40,739 bases of DNA from NCBI GenBank assembly GCA_001769035.1, contig MENF01000197.1, positions 1 through 40,739 on the forward strand. The letters run 5' to 3'. Source of the DNA: Bacteroidetes bacterium GWA2_32_17. GTDB taxonomy: Bacteria; Bacteroidota; Bacteroidia; Bacteroidales; GWA2-32-17. A program made the position numbers and the translations under genes. Below the pieces are notes generated by a model. The model was not told the DNA's origin. It was given only the letters and a program-made list of their open reading frames with translations, and did not search any database. This document shows, in pieces, positions 9,040-17,013 of the stretch (within the stretch, counting starts at the first letter, position 1; each line of letters opens with the position of its first letter).

Positions 9040-9681
9040 ATGGTTCAATTAAAAAACATATTTTTATTAATTTGTATTTTTCAAATTATTTTTTGTAATT
9101 CGTACGCACAAAAAGCTGAGCTAATTCAAGTTAAAGGCATAGTAGTAAATAAAAAATTAGAACCTCTTCCGTTTGCTCATATATTAGTAAAAAGCAAAAA
9201 TTTTGGTACAATAAGCGATGAAAACGGAAAATTTGATTTTTTTATCGAAAAAGGCGACACATTAATTTTTTCGTGTGTTGGATATAAAAAGTCGAGACAT
9301 ATTATTCCAACTATTTCTGATTTTAGAATTTACCATCTATTAGCACTATTGCAACAAGATACCATAATATTGCCCGAGGTTCTAATTCTTCCTTGGGAAA
9401 CATATAAAGATTTCGTAGTGGCTTTTATAAAAACAAAAATTCCCGATGATGATATAGACAGAGCCGAAAAAAATTTAGCATTAATTCAATTGCAAGCAAT
9501 TATTAATGAAGATGATATGCCATCGGCACCCGGGGCATCGTATAATTTATTAAGTCAGCAACGAAATAGTTTGCTGTATTGGAAGGGGCAAACTCAACCA
9601 ATGCAAATTTTTAATGTTTTCGCATGGCAACAGTTTTTCGATTACTTAAAAAACGGTAAGTTTAAACAAACTAAAAAATAG
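9040..9681 (+). CDS. Secreted protein with carboxypeptidase regulatory-like domain
   Basis: About 213 aa. An in-frame TTG exists at 9025, but the ATG at 9040 puts the start directly before a signal peptide (LKNIFLLICIFQIIFCNSYAQ, cleavage near residue 24). The domain after it, VKGIVVNKKLEPLPFAHILV and then G-T-I-S-D-E-N-G-K-F-D-F, is the CarboxypepD_reg/CNA-B-like beta-sandwich common in Bacteroidota exported proteins. The C-terminal 110 residues are not recognised. No T9SS tail is visible. It is divergent from the broken YjbQ gene. Confidence 0.8.
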   Translation: MVQLKNIFLLICIFQIIFCNSYAQKAELIQVKGIVVNKKLEPLPFAHILVKSKNFGTISDENGKFDFFIEKGDTLIFSCVGYKKSRHIIPTISDFRIYHLLALLQQDTIILPEVLILPWETYKDFVVAFIKTKIPDDDIDRAEKNLALIQLQAIINEDDMPSAPGASYNLLSQQRNSLLYWKGQTQPMQIFNVFAWQQFFDYLKNGKFKQTKK

Positions 9682-9711
9682 GTATTCCTAACATGAACAA
9701 TAAGCATTTTT

Positions 9712-9739
9712 ACCCGAAAAAAAGAACTTAAAGTCGGGT
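9712..9739 (+). other. Weak hairpin after the carboxypeptidase-regulatory-like gene
   Basis: ACCCGA at 9712-9717 and TCGGGT at 9734-9739 can pair across a 16-nt loop. No U-tract follows directly, so terminator function is uncertain. Confidence 0.3.
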
Positions 9740-9804
9740 GTTTATCCTCTTTTCATGGGCTTTTTATTGTTGTATTTTTATTTCATAAATCAATAATTAA
9801 ATTT

Positions 9805-10881
9805 ATGAAATCAAAATCGCTATATACAACAGTTTTACTTACAATAACAATTTCGTTATCGGTATTTTCGCAACAAAAATCAGATTTTATGGGTTTCCCT
9901 TCAGATGAAAACTTTGTTGAATCAAATCCTATCGCTATCGGATACAATAAAAATACTCAAACTTTGGAAAGTATGGCAGTTGAAAGGAATTTCAAATCGC
10001 CTGTTTCGCTACCTTCGGGAATTGCTTATGATGGACAGTACTTGTGGGTTTGCGGATATAATGAATATTTTATTTACCAGATATCAACTATTGATGGTAG
10101 TACAATAAATAAAGTTCCTGTTAATTTACAAAAACCTTATGGAATAACTTTTTCAAACGACACCATTTATTTAATAGATAATAATTCTAAAAACATTTTT
10201 GCATTCGACCATGCAACTGGTAATTGTTTAGACACAATTATTATTAACCATAATTTAATTTATCCAACAGGATTATATAAAATGAATGACGAATTTATTT
10301 TTAATGATACTAAAGGACCACAACCCAATGCAACAGGCGATTCTACATTCTTTTACAATTATAACACTAATACAATTATCGGCAACCAGGCTTTTGGAAC
10401 ATATTGTACTGGAATTACTTTTGATGGAACATTTTTATGGATAAATGATAATCCAAGCCAGTCAACTATGAAAATTGACCCGCAAACATGGACATTAATA
10501 AATTCATATAAAGTTCCCGGTGGAATGTACCCTAATGGTATTGCTTATGATGGTCAATATTTATGGGAAATAAATAATGCTTCCGATTCAATTTATATGC
10601 TTAATCCAAATAATGTTACAACAATTAACAATAACAGCACAGCCGGTACATTAAATGTATTCCCAAATCCGGTAAATTCAAACGAAAACTTTAATATTTT
10701 ATTAAGCAATAGAACTGCAAATAATATTACAATAAGCGATGCAACAGGTAAAATAATTTTAAATAAAACAATTGCACAAAACTCATCTTTAATAACATTA
10801 AATGCAAACGATTTACAATTAAGTTCAGGGGTTTATACAATAAGATGTCAAAATTATTCTGATAAGTTTATTGTAAAGTAA
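9805..10881 (+). CDS. T9SS cargo protein with beta-propeller-like repeats
   Basis: A 358-aa secreted protein. It has a signal peptide ending near VFSQQ, then several repeats of the type GIAYDGQYLWVCGYN, GITFDGTFLWINDN and GIAYDGQYLWEINN, which read as blades of an NHL/YncE-like propeller. The last 80 residues (VFPNPVNSNENFNILLSN, then SSGVYTIRCQNYSDKFIVK) form a type A sorting domain that directs export through the type IX system and surface attachment. The ligand is unknown. It is convergent with the ABC permease; the 68-bp spacer contains the words CCAAGTTCCAAATTCCAA. Confidence 0.88.
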   Translation: MKSKSLYTTVLLTITISLSVFSQQKSDFMGFPSDENFVESNPIAIGYNKNTQTLESMAVERNFKSPVSLPSGIAYDGQYLWVCGYNEYFIYQISTIDGSTINKVPVNLQKPYGITFSNDTIYLIDNNSKNIFAFDHATGNCLDTIIINHNLIYPTGLYKMNDEFIFNDTKGPQPNATGDSTFFYNYNTNTIIGNQAFGTYCTGITFDGTFLWINDNPSQSTMKIDPQTWTLINSYKVPGGMYPNGIAYDGQYLWEINNASDSIYMLNPNNVTTINNNSTAGTLNVFPNPVNSNENFNILLSNRTANNITISDATGKIILNKTIAQNSSLITLNANDLQLSSGVYTIRCQNYSDKFIVK

Positions 10882-10949
10882 AAATACCAAGTTCCAAATT
10901 CCAATCTTGATAACCATCGGGACCCAAATTCAAAGTGTGCTTGCAGGAT

Positions 10950-12197
10950 TTAGAAATTCGAATTCATTGCATCAACAGGGTTTAACTTTGAAGCCGAGAG
11001 TGCAGGTGCAATACCCGAAATAATTCCAATAATTACAGAAATCAGTACACCTGAAATAACATTAGTTACACTCATCGAGAAATCCATATCAACCATTCTT
11101 GTTGCTAACACCGTGCCTGCATAAACCAGTAAAAGTCCAATAACGCCGCCTATTAACGATAACATAACCGATTCGGTTAAAAACTGAACTAATATAAAAT
11201 AATTTTTTGCACCAAGCGATTTTTGTATTCCAATTAGCTTTGTTCGTTCTTTAACCGATACAAACATTATATTTGCAATTCCAAACCCGCCTACCAAAAT
11301 TGCCAAGCCGCCAATTAAAAGTCCGGCAAAATCAACAATTCTAAACACATCTTCGAATCCCTGAGTTATTAAACTTGCTTTATTTAATGCAAAATTATCA
11401 TCTTCAACAGGACGTAACCTCCTTATACCTCTTAATATTTCCCTTAAATCATCCGATAACTCAACAATGTCTATATTATTTTTTGCTCTAACCATTATTA
11501 CAGGATTCATTTGTTCGTCACGTATATCAAAAATATTACGCGAATAATTTACAGGTAACAAAATAGAATTGTCCATGCTTTCATCAAAAATACTTGTACC
11601 TTCTTTTTTAAAAACACCGAGCACATTAATTTTTCTTCCCATTATTTTAATGTATCTTCCAATAGGATTAATATCTTTAAATAACGACTTTGCAACAGTA
11701 TTTCCAATAATTGCCTTTGCCGAACCATTATTCGATTCAAAGAAAGAAAAATAACGTCCTTTTTCAATTTCAAACGAACGAATTTGAGCGTAATCATAAG
11801 TTGCCGAAATTATTGCTACATTATCAGTAGAATTGTTACGATATTCAACAGTTTTATAAGATGATACAACAAATACAACAGTTTCGGCTTTTGTTGAACG
11901 TAATTTTATTTCTTCCGATTCTTTTACCGACGGAACCGGACGGTTTAAATATTTCCACCATTGGTAATCGTTGCTAAATTCCCAGGGCCATTTTTGCACA
12001 TAAACTACATTGTTGCCAAGCGATTCGATGCTGTTTTTGATACTCGATTTCATGCTGTCAATTACAGTGAAAACAGAAATTATTGCAAAAATCCCGATAG
12101 TAATACCAATTAGCGACAAAAATGTACGCATTTTATTTACTACCAAAGCACTAATGGCAGATAAAAAACTTTCTTTAAGTAATCGGAGTACTAACAT
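10950..12197 (-). CDS. MacB/FtsX-type ABC transporter permease
   Basis: A permease of about 415 aa, starting at ATG 12197 (MLVLRLLKES); an upstream in-frame ATG at 12218 would add seven residues. It has an N-terminal transmembrane helix (about 20-45) after KMRTFLSLIGITIGIFAII, then a large periplasmic MacB_PCD domain (about 45-270). Three C-terminal helices of the FtsX domain follow (GGLAILVGGFGIANIMFVSV; TESVMLSLIGGVIGLL; VISGVLISVIIGIISG). These work with a separate ATPase, not encoded here, to move lipoproteins, peptides or drugs across the envelope. It is divergent from purH. Confidence 0.9.
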   Translation of the reverse strand: MLVLRLLKESFLSAISALVVNKMRTFLSLIGITIGIFAIISVFTVIDSMKSSIKNSIESLGNNVVYVQKWPWEFSNDYQWWKYLNRPVPSVKESEEIKLRSTKAETVVFVVSSYKTVEYRNNSTDNVAIISATYDYAQIRSFEIEKGRYFSFFESNNGSAKAIIGNTVAKSLFKDINPIGRYIKIMGRKINVLGVFKKEGTSIFDESMDNSILLPVNYSRNIFDIRDEQMNPVIMVRAKNNIDIVELSDDLREILRGIRRLRPVEDDNFALNKASLITQGFEDVFRIVDFAGLLIGGLAILVGGFGIANIMFVSVKERTKLIGIQKSLGAKNYFILVQFLTESVMLSLIGGVIGLLLVYAGTVLATRMVDMDFSMSVTNVISGVLISVIIGIISGIAPALSASKLNPVDAMNSNF

Positions 12198-12264
12198 TTG
12201 AGCAATTAAAAAAAACAAAAGTAATAAATGATTATTGTTATTTTTTTTGTCGTTTAAAAATAAT

Positions 12265-12398
12265 ATACCTTAAATCCGCAAGCCTTCTCGAAATCCTTTT
12301 ACCCTAACACCTTTCGACTCCGCTCAAGGTGACTGTCAGACTGAGCGAAGTCGAAGCCTGACTTTACAACCGTCATAATGCTTGCGGATTTAAGGTAT
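12265..12398. repeat. Nested palindromic repeat between the permease and purH
   Basis: The outer arms are a perfect 18-bp inverted repeat: ATACCTTAAATCCGCAAG at 12265-12282 and its reverse complement at 12381-12398. Inside lies a second inverted pair, CTTCGACTCCGCTCA and TGAGCGAAGTCGAAG (about 12312-12355). Half of the second pair recurs at about 21115 as CTTCGACTTCGCTCAGGATGAC. This looks like one mobile palindrome inserted in another. Confidence 0.85.
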
Positions 12399-12436
12399 AA
12401 CATAAAACTTTTCAGATAAAATATTTTCAATAATGC

Positions 12437-12467
12437 TTTGTTTTAATGCCCAAAAATTATAATTTTG
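12437..12467 (+). promoter_or_regulatory. Bacteroidota-type promoter of purH
   Basis: TTTG at 12437-12440 (-33) and TAATTTTG at 12460-12467 (-7), separated by 19 bp, match the phylum consensus. The purH start codon is 24 bp downstream of the -7 box. Confidence 0.65.
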
Positions 12468-12490
12468 TGAAATTTTTCAAATAAATTGAA

Positions 12491-14188
12491 TTGAATAACT
12501 TAAAAGAAATTAAAACAGTATTTATATCAGTATATTATAAAGATGGGCTTGCTCAAATTGTAACAAAGCTGCATGAATTAAATATAAGTATAATCTCAAC
12601 AGGAGGAACAAAAGATTATATTGAGAAATTAAATATTCCTGTAACTTCTGCCGAAGATATAACCGGATTTCCAAGTATTTTGGGCGGTAGAGTTAAAACT
12701 TTGCATCCTAATATTTTTGGAGGAATACTTGCCCGCCGTAACGAAGCAACTGATATACAGCAAGTTGAAGAATATAAATTCAGTTTAATTGATTTAGTAA
12801 TTGTTGATTTGTATCCGTTTGAAGAAACTCTTAAAGCCCTCTCCTTTGGAGAGGGTTTGGGTGAGGTAAATTTAAAATCATCAAAAAATCCTCAAGGTTT
12901 AACCGAGCCAAAGCTATTGCAAAACCTTGAGATTTCTTGTGATGCAGCAATTATTGAAAAAATTGATATTGGGGGCATATCTTTAATTAGAGCCGCTGCT
13001 AAAAATTTTAATGACGTTGCAATAATATCGTGCAAAGAACAATATAGTTTCTTATATGATATTCTCGAAAAAGCTCACGGAAAAATATCTTTTGCAGACA
13101 GGAAACAACTTGCTACCGAAGCATTCGAAGTTACATCGCATTATGATACTGCAATATATAAATACTTTGCAAAAGAAAATAATGACTCTTTTAAAATAAG
13201 CATTAAAGGTTCAAATTCATTAAGATATGGAGAAAACCCTCATCAGAATGGAAAATTTTATGGCAATTTGAATGAAGTTTTTGAACAGTTACACGGAAAA
13301 GAAATTTCATATAACAATTTGCTCGATATTGATGCTGCAATTTCTTTAATTAATGAGTTTAACGTTATTACAGTTGCAATTATTAAACATAATAATGCTT
13401 GCGGATTAGCTTCTGTGAATGTTAATGAGATGGCGGGTCAAGCCCGCCATGACGAAGTTACACCGCCATCAAAACGTCATGTTGGTTCAGCAACCCGGAG
13501 TACATTAATTCAAACTTGGAAAGATGCACTTGCAGGTGACCCTGTATCGGCTTTCGGTGGAATTGTTGCCACAAATACCAATGTAGATAAAGAAACAGCT
13601 TTAGAAATTAACAAAATATTTTTTGAAGTAATTATTGCACCTTCATACAGTAATGAAGCGTTAGAAATATTAAAACAAAAAAAGAATAGAATTATTTTAA
13701 TATCAAAAAATATTTTGTTTAACAAAAAGAATTTCAGAACATTACTAAATGGAGTAATAGAACAGGATAAAGATTTAATAACTGAAACAATTTCTGATTT
13801 AAAAGTTGTTACCGAAACAAAACCAACTTCAAACGAAATCGAAGATTTATTATTTGCTAACATTTTAGTAAAACATACAAAAAGTAATGCAATTGTTTTA
13901 GCTAAAAACAAACAACTTTTAGCAAGCGGTGCAGGTCAAACTTCAAGAGTTGATGCTTTAAAACATGCTATTGAGAAAGCAAAATATTTTGGTTTCGACT
14001 TAAATGGTGCAGTAATGTCAAGCGATGCGTTTTTTCCTTTTGCCGATTCTGTTGAAATTGCATATAATGCCGGAATAAAATCTGTTATACAGCCCGGCGG
14101 CTCAATCAGAGATAATGAAACAATAAATTTTTGCAACGAACATAAAATTTCTATGGTTTTTACAGGTATTCGTCATTTTAAACATTAA
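12491..14188 (+). CDS. purH: Bifunctional AICAR transformylase / IMP cyclohydrolase with two extra segments
   Basis: A 565-aa enzyme that catalyses the last two steps of purine synthesis. The N-terminal IMP cyclohydrolase has STGGTKDYIEKL and GGRVKTLHPNIFGGILARR. The C-terminal AICAR formyltransferase has RYGENPHQ, the catalytic K299-H300 in KHNNACGLAS, AGDPVSAFGG, and SDAFFPFADSVEIAYNAG with QPGGSIRD near the end. The start is TTG at 12491; no ATG fits. PurH is usually about 505-515 aa. Two stretches absent from the family, about residues 115-147 and 310-336, account for the excess, and both are encoded by palindromic repeats. Core motifs are intact and the frame is open, so the enzyme is probably functional. 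Confidence 0.95.
   Translation: MNNLKEIKTVFISVYYKDGLAQIVTKLHELNISIISTGGTKDYIEKLNIPVTSAEDITGFPSILGGRVKTLHPNIFGGILARRNEATDIQQVEEYKFSLIDLVIVDLYPFEETLKALSFGEGLGEVNLKSSKNPQGLTEPKLLQNLEISCDAAIIEKIDIGGISLIRAAAKNFNDVAIISCKEQYSFLYDILEKAHGKISFADRKQLATEAFEVTSHYDTAIYKYFAKENNDSFKISIKGSNSLRYGENPHQNGKFYGNLNEVFEQLHGKEISYNNLLDIDAAISLINEFNVITVAIIKHNNACGLASVNVNEMAGQARHDEVTPPSKRHVGSATRSTLIQTWKDALAGDPVSAFGGIVATNTNVDKETALEINKIFFEVIIAPSYSNEALEILKQKKNRIILISKNILFNKKNFRTLLNGVIEQDKDLITETISDLKVVTETKPTSNEIEDLLFANILVKHTKSNAIVLAKNKQLLASGAGQTSRVDALKHAIEKAKYFGFDLNGAVMSSDAFFPFADSVEIAYNAGIKSVIQPGGSIRDNETINFCNEHKISMVFTGIRHFKH
12837..12931. repeat. In-frame palindromic repeat insertion 1 in purH
   Basis: There are two palindromes back to back. 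CCCTCTCC-TTT-GGAGAGGG spans 12837-12855, and its flank GTTTGGGTGAGG matches the intergenic copy at 22993-23021 (ATTTAGGTGAGG). CTCAAGGTTT (12891-12900) pairs with AAAACCTTGAG (12921-12931). Together they encode about 33 extra residues between EETL and ISCDAAIIEKID. Confidence 0.85.
13430..13482. repeat. In-frame palindromic repeat insertion 2 in purH
   Basis: ATGGCGGG (13430-13437) pairs with CCCGCCAT (13443-13450) across TCAAG. Just beyond, CATGACG and CGTCATG form a second inverted pair around ACCGCCATC. The stretch encodes MAGQARHDEV and neighbours, placed between GLASVN and TLIQTWKDALAGDP, where the family has no such loop. Confidence 0.82.
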
Positions 14189-14461
14189 TTTTACAACCAA
14201 AATAAAAAAGTTTCAAGTTTCAAGTTTCAGGTTTTCAAAACCATAAACTAAAAACTCTAAAAACAAAAACATAGAACAATAAACAATAATAACAATAGAA
14301 CAGAGAACAAAGTATTAAGTATAATGAACAAAAACATTGAAATAAATAGAAATAAATTGAAATTAGTAGAAACAATTGTATGACTATGAATGACAAAGTA
14401 TGACCATGAACTTAAAACTTTTTCGAACAATAAACGATGAACTTTTTTGAACAGTAAACAA
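14189..14461. repeat. Short-word repeat tract between purH and mreB
   Basis: The 273-bp spacer carries AAGTTTCAAGTTTCAAGTTTC at its start, then runs of AGAACAATAAACAATAA, TGACTATGAATGACAAAG and GAACTTTTTTGAACAGTAAAC up to the mreB ATG. They are the GTTCAAAAAG family of the iorA-iorB spacer in the opposite orientation. I see no clear promoter and no gene. Confidence 0.6.
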
Positions 14462-15484
14462 ATGGGATTATTCTCTTTTTTTAATCAGGAACTTGCAATT
14501 GACTTGGGTACAGCTAATACCATTATTACATATAATGACAAAATAGTTGTTGATGAACCTTCAATTGTTGCAATTGACCGAAATACGGGCAAGCTTATTG
14601 CAATTGGCGAAAAAGCACGACAAATGCATGGCAAAACTCACGAAAACATTAAAACTATCAGACCTTTACGAGATGGCGTTATTGCCGACTTTAATGCTGC
14701 TGAACTAATGATTAGAGGTTTAATAAAAATGATAAATCCTCATCCACGACTATTTTCTCCATCAATGCGAATGGTAATCGCAATACCTTCGGGAAGCACC
14801 GAAGTAGAAATTCGTGCTGTTCGCGATTCATCTGAACATGCCGGAGCACGTGATGTTTTTATGATTTACGAACCAATGGCTGCTGCTTTAGGAATTGGTC
14901 TCGATGTTGAAGCTCCCGAAGGAAATATGGTAATTGACATCGGAGGTGGCACTACCGAAATTGCTGTTATATCGTTAAGCGGAATTGTTTGCAATAAATC
15001 TATCAGAACTGCCGGTGATGTTTTTACTGCCGATATTATGGAATATATGCGACACCAACATAATATGAGAATCGGCGAACGTACTGCCGAAGATATTAAA
15101 ATAAATGTTGGTGCAGCACTTCCCGACCTTGAATCACCCCCGCCCGATTACATTGTTAAAGGTCCACATCAAATGACATCATTACCTATTGAAATTCCTG
15201 TGTCGTATCAGGAAATTGCACATTGTTTGGATAAATCTATTTCAAAAGTAGAAGTTGCAATACTTCAGGTTTTAGAGGAAACTCCACCCGAATTATTTAA
15301 AGATTTAGTAAATAGCTGCATTTATTTAGCTGGTGGTGGCTCACTTTTAAGGGGTTTAGATAAACGTCTTACCGATAAGTACAACATTGCTGTAAGAGTT
15401 GCCGACGACCCATTACATGCCGTAGCAAGAGGAACCGGAATCGCATTAAAAAATGTTAATCGTTTTTCGTTTTTGATGCGATAG
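14462..15484 (+). CDS. mreB: Rod-shape-determining actin homologue MreB
   Basis: A 340-aa actin-like ATPase. The chosen ATG at 14462 gives MGLFSFFNQELAIDLGTANT; an in-frame TTG at 14447 would add five residues encoded by repeat sequence. Visible motifs are the phosphate-1 loop DLGTANT (14-20), AIPSGSTEVEIRAVRDS, YEPMAAALGIG, the phosphate-2 loop VIDIGGGTTEIAVI and the adenosine motif YLAGGGSLLRGLD. It forms membrane-associated filaments that guide lateral-wall synthesis. It is first in the order mreB-mreC-mreD-mrdA-rodA, the standard elongasome cluster. A 196-bp spacer with a long inverted repeat separates it from mreC. Confidence 0.97.
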   Translation: MGLFSFFNQELAIDLGTANTIITYNDKIVVDEPSIVAIDRNTGKLIAIGEKARQMHGKTHENIKTIRPLRDGVIADFNAAELMIRGLIKMINPHPRLFSPSMRMVIAIPSGSTEVEIRAVRDSSEHAGARDVFMIYEPMAAALGIGLDVEAPEGNMVIDIGGGTTEIAVISLSGIVCNKSIRTAGDVFTADIMEYMRHQHNMRIGERTAEDIKINVGAALPDLESPPPDYIVKGPHQMTSLPIEIPVSYQEIAHCLDKSISKVEVAILQVLEETPPELFKDLVNSCIYLAGGGSLLRGLDKRLTDKYNIAVRVADDPLHAVARGTGIALKNVNRFSFLMR

Positions 15485-15548
15485 GACTTATGTACATCTT
15501 TAAAATCTCAAATAACAAGGTGCAAATGACAAATAAGTACCAAGCATC

Positions 15549-15644
15549 AAATTCCAAGTTCCAAATTCCAAATTCCAAAATTAAAATTCCAATATCCAAG
15601 TTTGGGACTTGGGATTTAAGGTTTGGGATTTGGAACTTGAATTT
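15549..15644 (+). repeat. Long imperfect inverted repeat between mreB and mreC
   Basis: The left arm 15549-15569 (AAATTCCAAGTTCCAAATTC) pairs with the right arm 15625-15644 (GGGATTTGGAACTTGAATTT), with one gap and few mismatches. The sequence between continues the words ATTCCAAATTCC and GGGACTTGGGATTT, so the RNA could fold into one extended hairpin. It lies inside the operon and ends 36 bp before the mreC start. Confidence 0.65.
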
Positions 15645-15680
15645 ATAGAAGGTGAATATAAATCACTTATTTCGTTTGAC

Positions 15681-16511
15681 ATGAGAAATTTACTTAAATT
15701 TTTAATTCATTATCATGTAACTTTTCTGTTTATAGTTTTAGAAGTTATTTCTTTTACTATAACAATTCAAAATAATTTTTACCAACGTGCATCTTTTATA
15801 AATAACACAACAGAAATTAGTGGAAATATATACAGAATTTACAGTTCAGTAGTTGAGTATTTTAATGTAAGAAACGAAAACGATAAGTTAGCTCTCGAGA
15901 ATACAGCTTTAAGAAAATTACTTAAATCAAACTATATTATTAATGACAAAAACATTCAGCAGGCTAATGATTTAATTTATAAGCAAAAATATGATTATAT
16001 TAATGCAAAAGTTATTAATAATTCTGTTTTTCGTCAAACCAATTACATTACATTAAATAAAGGGAGAAATCAGGGAATTAAACCAGATATGGGAGTTATT
16101 AATTCTCAAGGAATTGTAGGTATTGTTAAAGATGTATCGTATAATTTTTCTATAGTTATTCCAACTATAAATATAAATGCTCACATAAGTGCTAAAATTA
16201 AAAAAAATAATTATTTTGGAACGTTGTCATGGGATGGTAAAGATTACAGATATGCCTTACTAAATGAAATTCCATTTCATGTAAAAGTTTCAAAAGGTGA
16301 TACCGTTGTAACAAGTGGATACTCATCAATTTTTCCGGAAGGTATAACAATAGGTGTTGTAAAAGACTTTAACTTTAACCAAGGAAACAATTTTTATAAT
16401 ATTTACATTCAATTATCTACCGATTTCATGAATCTTAATCATGTAAATGTTGTAAGTAATTTATATAAAGACGAACAAAAAATTCTCGAAAATTCTGTAA
16501 CACATGATTAA
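15681..16511 (+). CDS. mreC: Rod-shape-determining protein MreC
   Basis: A 276-aa bitopic membrane protein. The ATG at 15681 (MRNLLKFLIHYHVTFLFIVLE) fits the usual start; the frame extends upstream only into repeat sequence. It has one transmembrane helix (about 10-30), a coiled coil around VRNENDKLALENTALRKLLKS (about 70-90), then the periplasmic double beta-barrel, with YITLNKGRNQGIKPDMGVIN and GDTVVTSGYSSIFPEGITIG as typical family motifs. It bridges MreB to PBP2 in the elongasome. Its 3' end overlaps mreD by 8 bp. Confidence 0.93.
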   Translation: MRNLLKFLIHYHVTFLFIVLEVISFTITIQNNFYQRASFINNTTEISGNIYRIYSSVVEYFNVRNENDKLALENTALRKLLKSNYIINDKNIQQANDLIYKQKYDYINAKVINNSVFRQTNYITLNKGRNQGIKPDMGVINSQGIVGIVKDVSYNFSIVIPTININAHISAKIKKNNYFGTLSWDGKDYRYALLNEIPFHVKVSKGDTVVTSGYSSIFPEGITIGVVKDFNFNQGNNFYNIYIQLSTDFMNLNHVNVVSNLYKDEQKILENSVTHD

Positions 16512-17013
16512 CATTATTCCTCAAAATATTATCAGATTTTTTGTTCTTGTTTTTATTCAAGTTGTTATTCTTAACAATTTACAATTTAGCGGTTTTGTGA
16601 ACCCCTTTATTTACATTCTGTTTATTCTTTTACTTCCTTTCGAAACTCCATCGTGGCTACTATTAATTATAGGGTTTGTAACTGGTCTTACTATTGATGT
16701 TTTTTCAGGAACAATTGCAATACATACAATAGCAACAACTTTAGCAGCTTATGCCCGTCCATTTGTTCTAACTCTTTTTGCTCCTCGCGATGGTTATGAA
16801 AGCAGAACCTCTCCTACTCTTAAATATTACGATTTATTATGGATTATCAGGTATTCAGTTGTAATAGTTCTTATTCACCACTCATGCCTGTTTTTAGTTG
16901 AAGTTTTTAGATTTTCAGGATTTTTTTATACGTTGTTAAGAATTATTTTAAGTTCAATTCTCACATCTATATTAATAATTATTAGTCAATTACTTTTTTA
17001 TAAAAATAAATGA
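16504..17013 (+). CDS. mreD: Rod-shape-determining protein MreD
   Basis: A 169-aa protein with about five hydrophobic helices and almost no soluble part, matching the size and topology of MreD. The motif FVTGLTIDVFSGTIAIHTIATTL is typical of the Bacteroidota family. It overlaps mreC by 8 bp and the PBP2 gene by 4 bp (ATGA), so all are tightly coupled. Confidence 0.9.
   Translation: MINIIPQNIIRFFVLVFIQVVILNNLQFSGFVNPFIYILFILLLPFETPSWLLLIIGFVTGLTIDVFSGTIAIHTIATTLAAYARPFVLTLFAPRDGYESRTSPTLKYYDLLWIIRYSVVIVLIHHSCLFLVEVFRFSGFFYTLLRIILSSILTSILIIISQLLFYKNK

Noticed and set aside
9711-9780. Riboswitch or small RNA before the T9SS propeller gene
   Set aside because: Only a 6-bp stem with a 16-nt loop is present; no known riboswitch core is recognised.
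9935-9960. CCTATCGCTATCGGAT inside the T9SS propeller gene as another in-frame repeat insertion
   Set aside because: It is only about 16 bp and encodes ordinary residues (NPIAIGY); no length anomaly can be shown.
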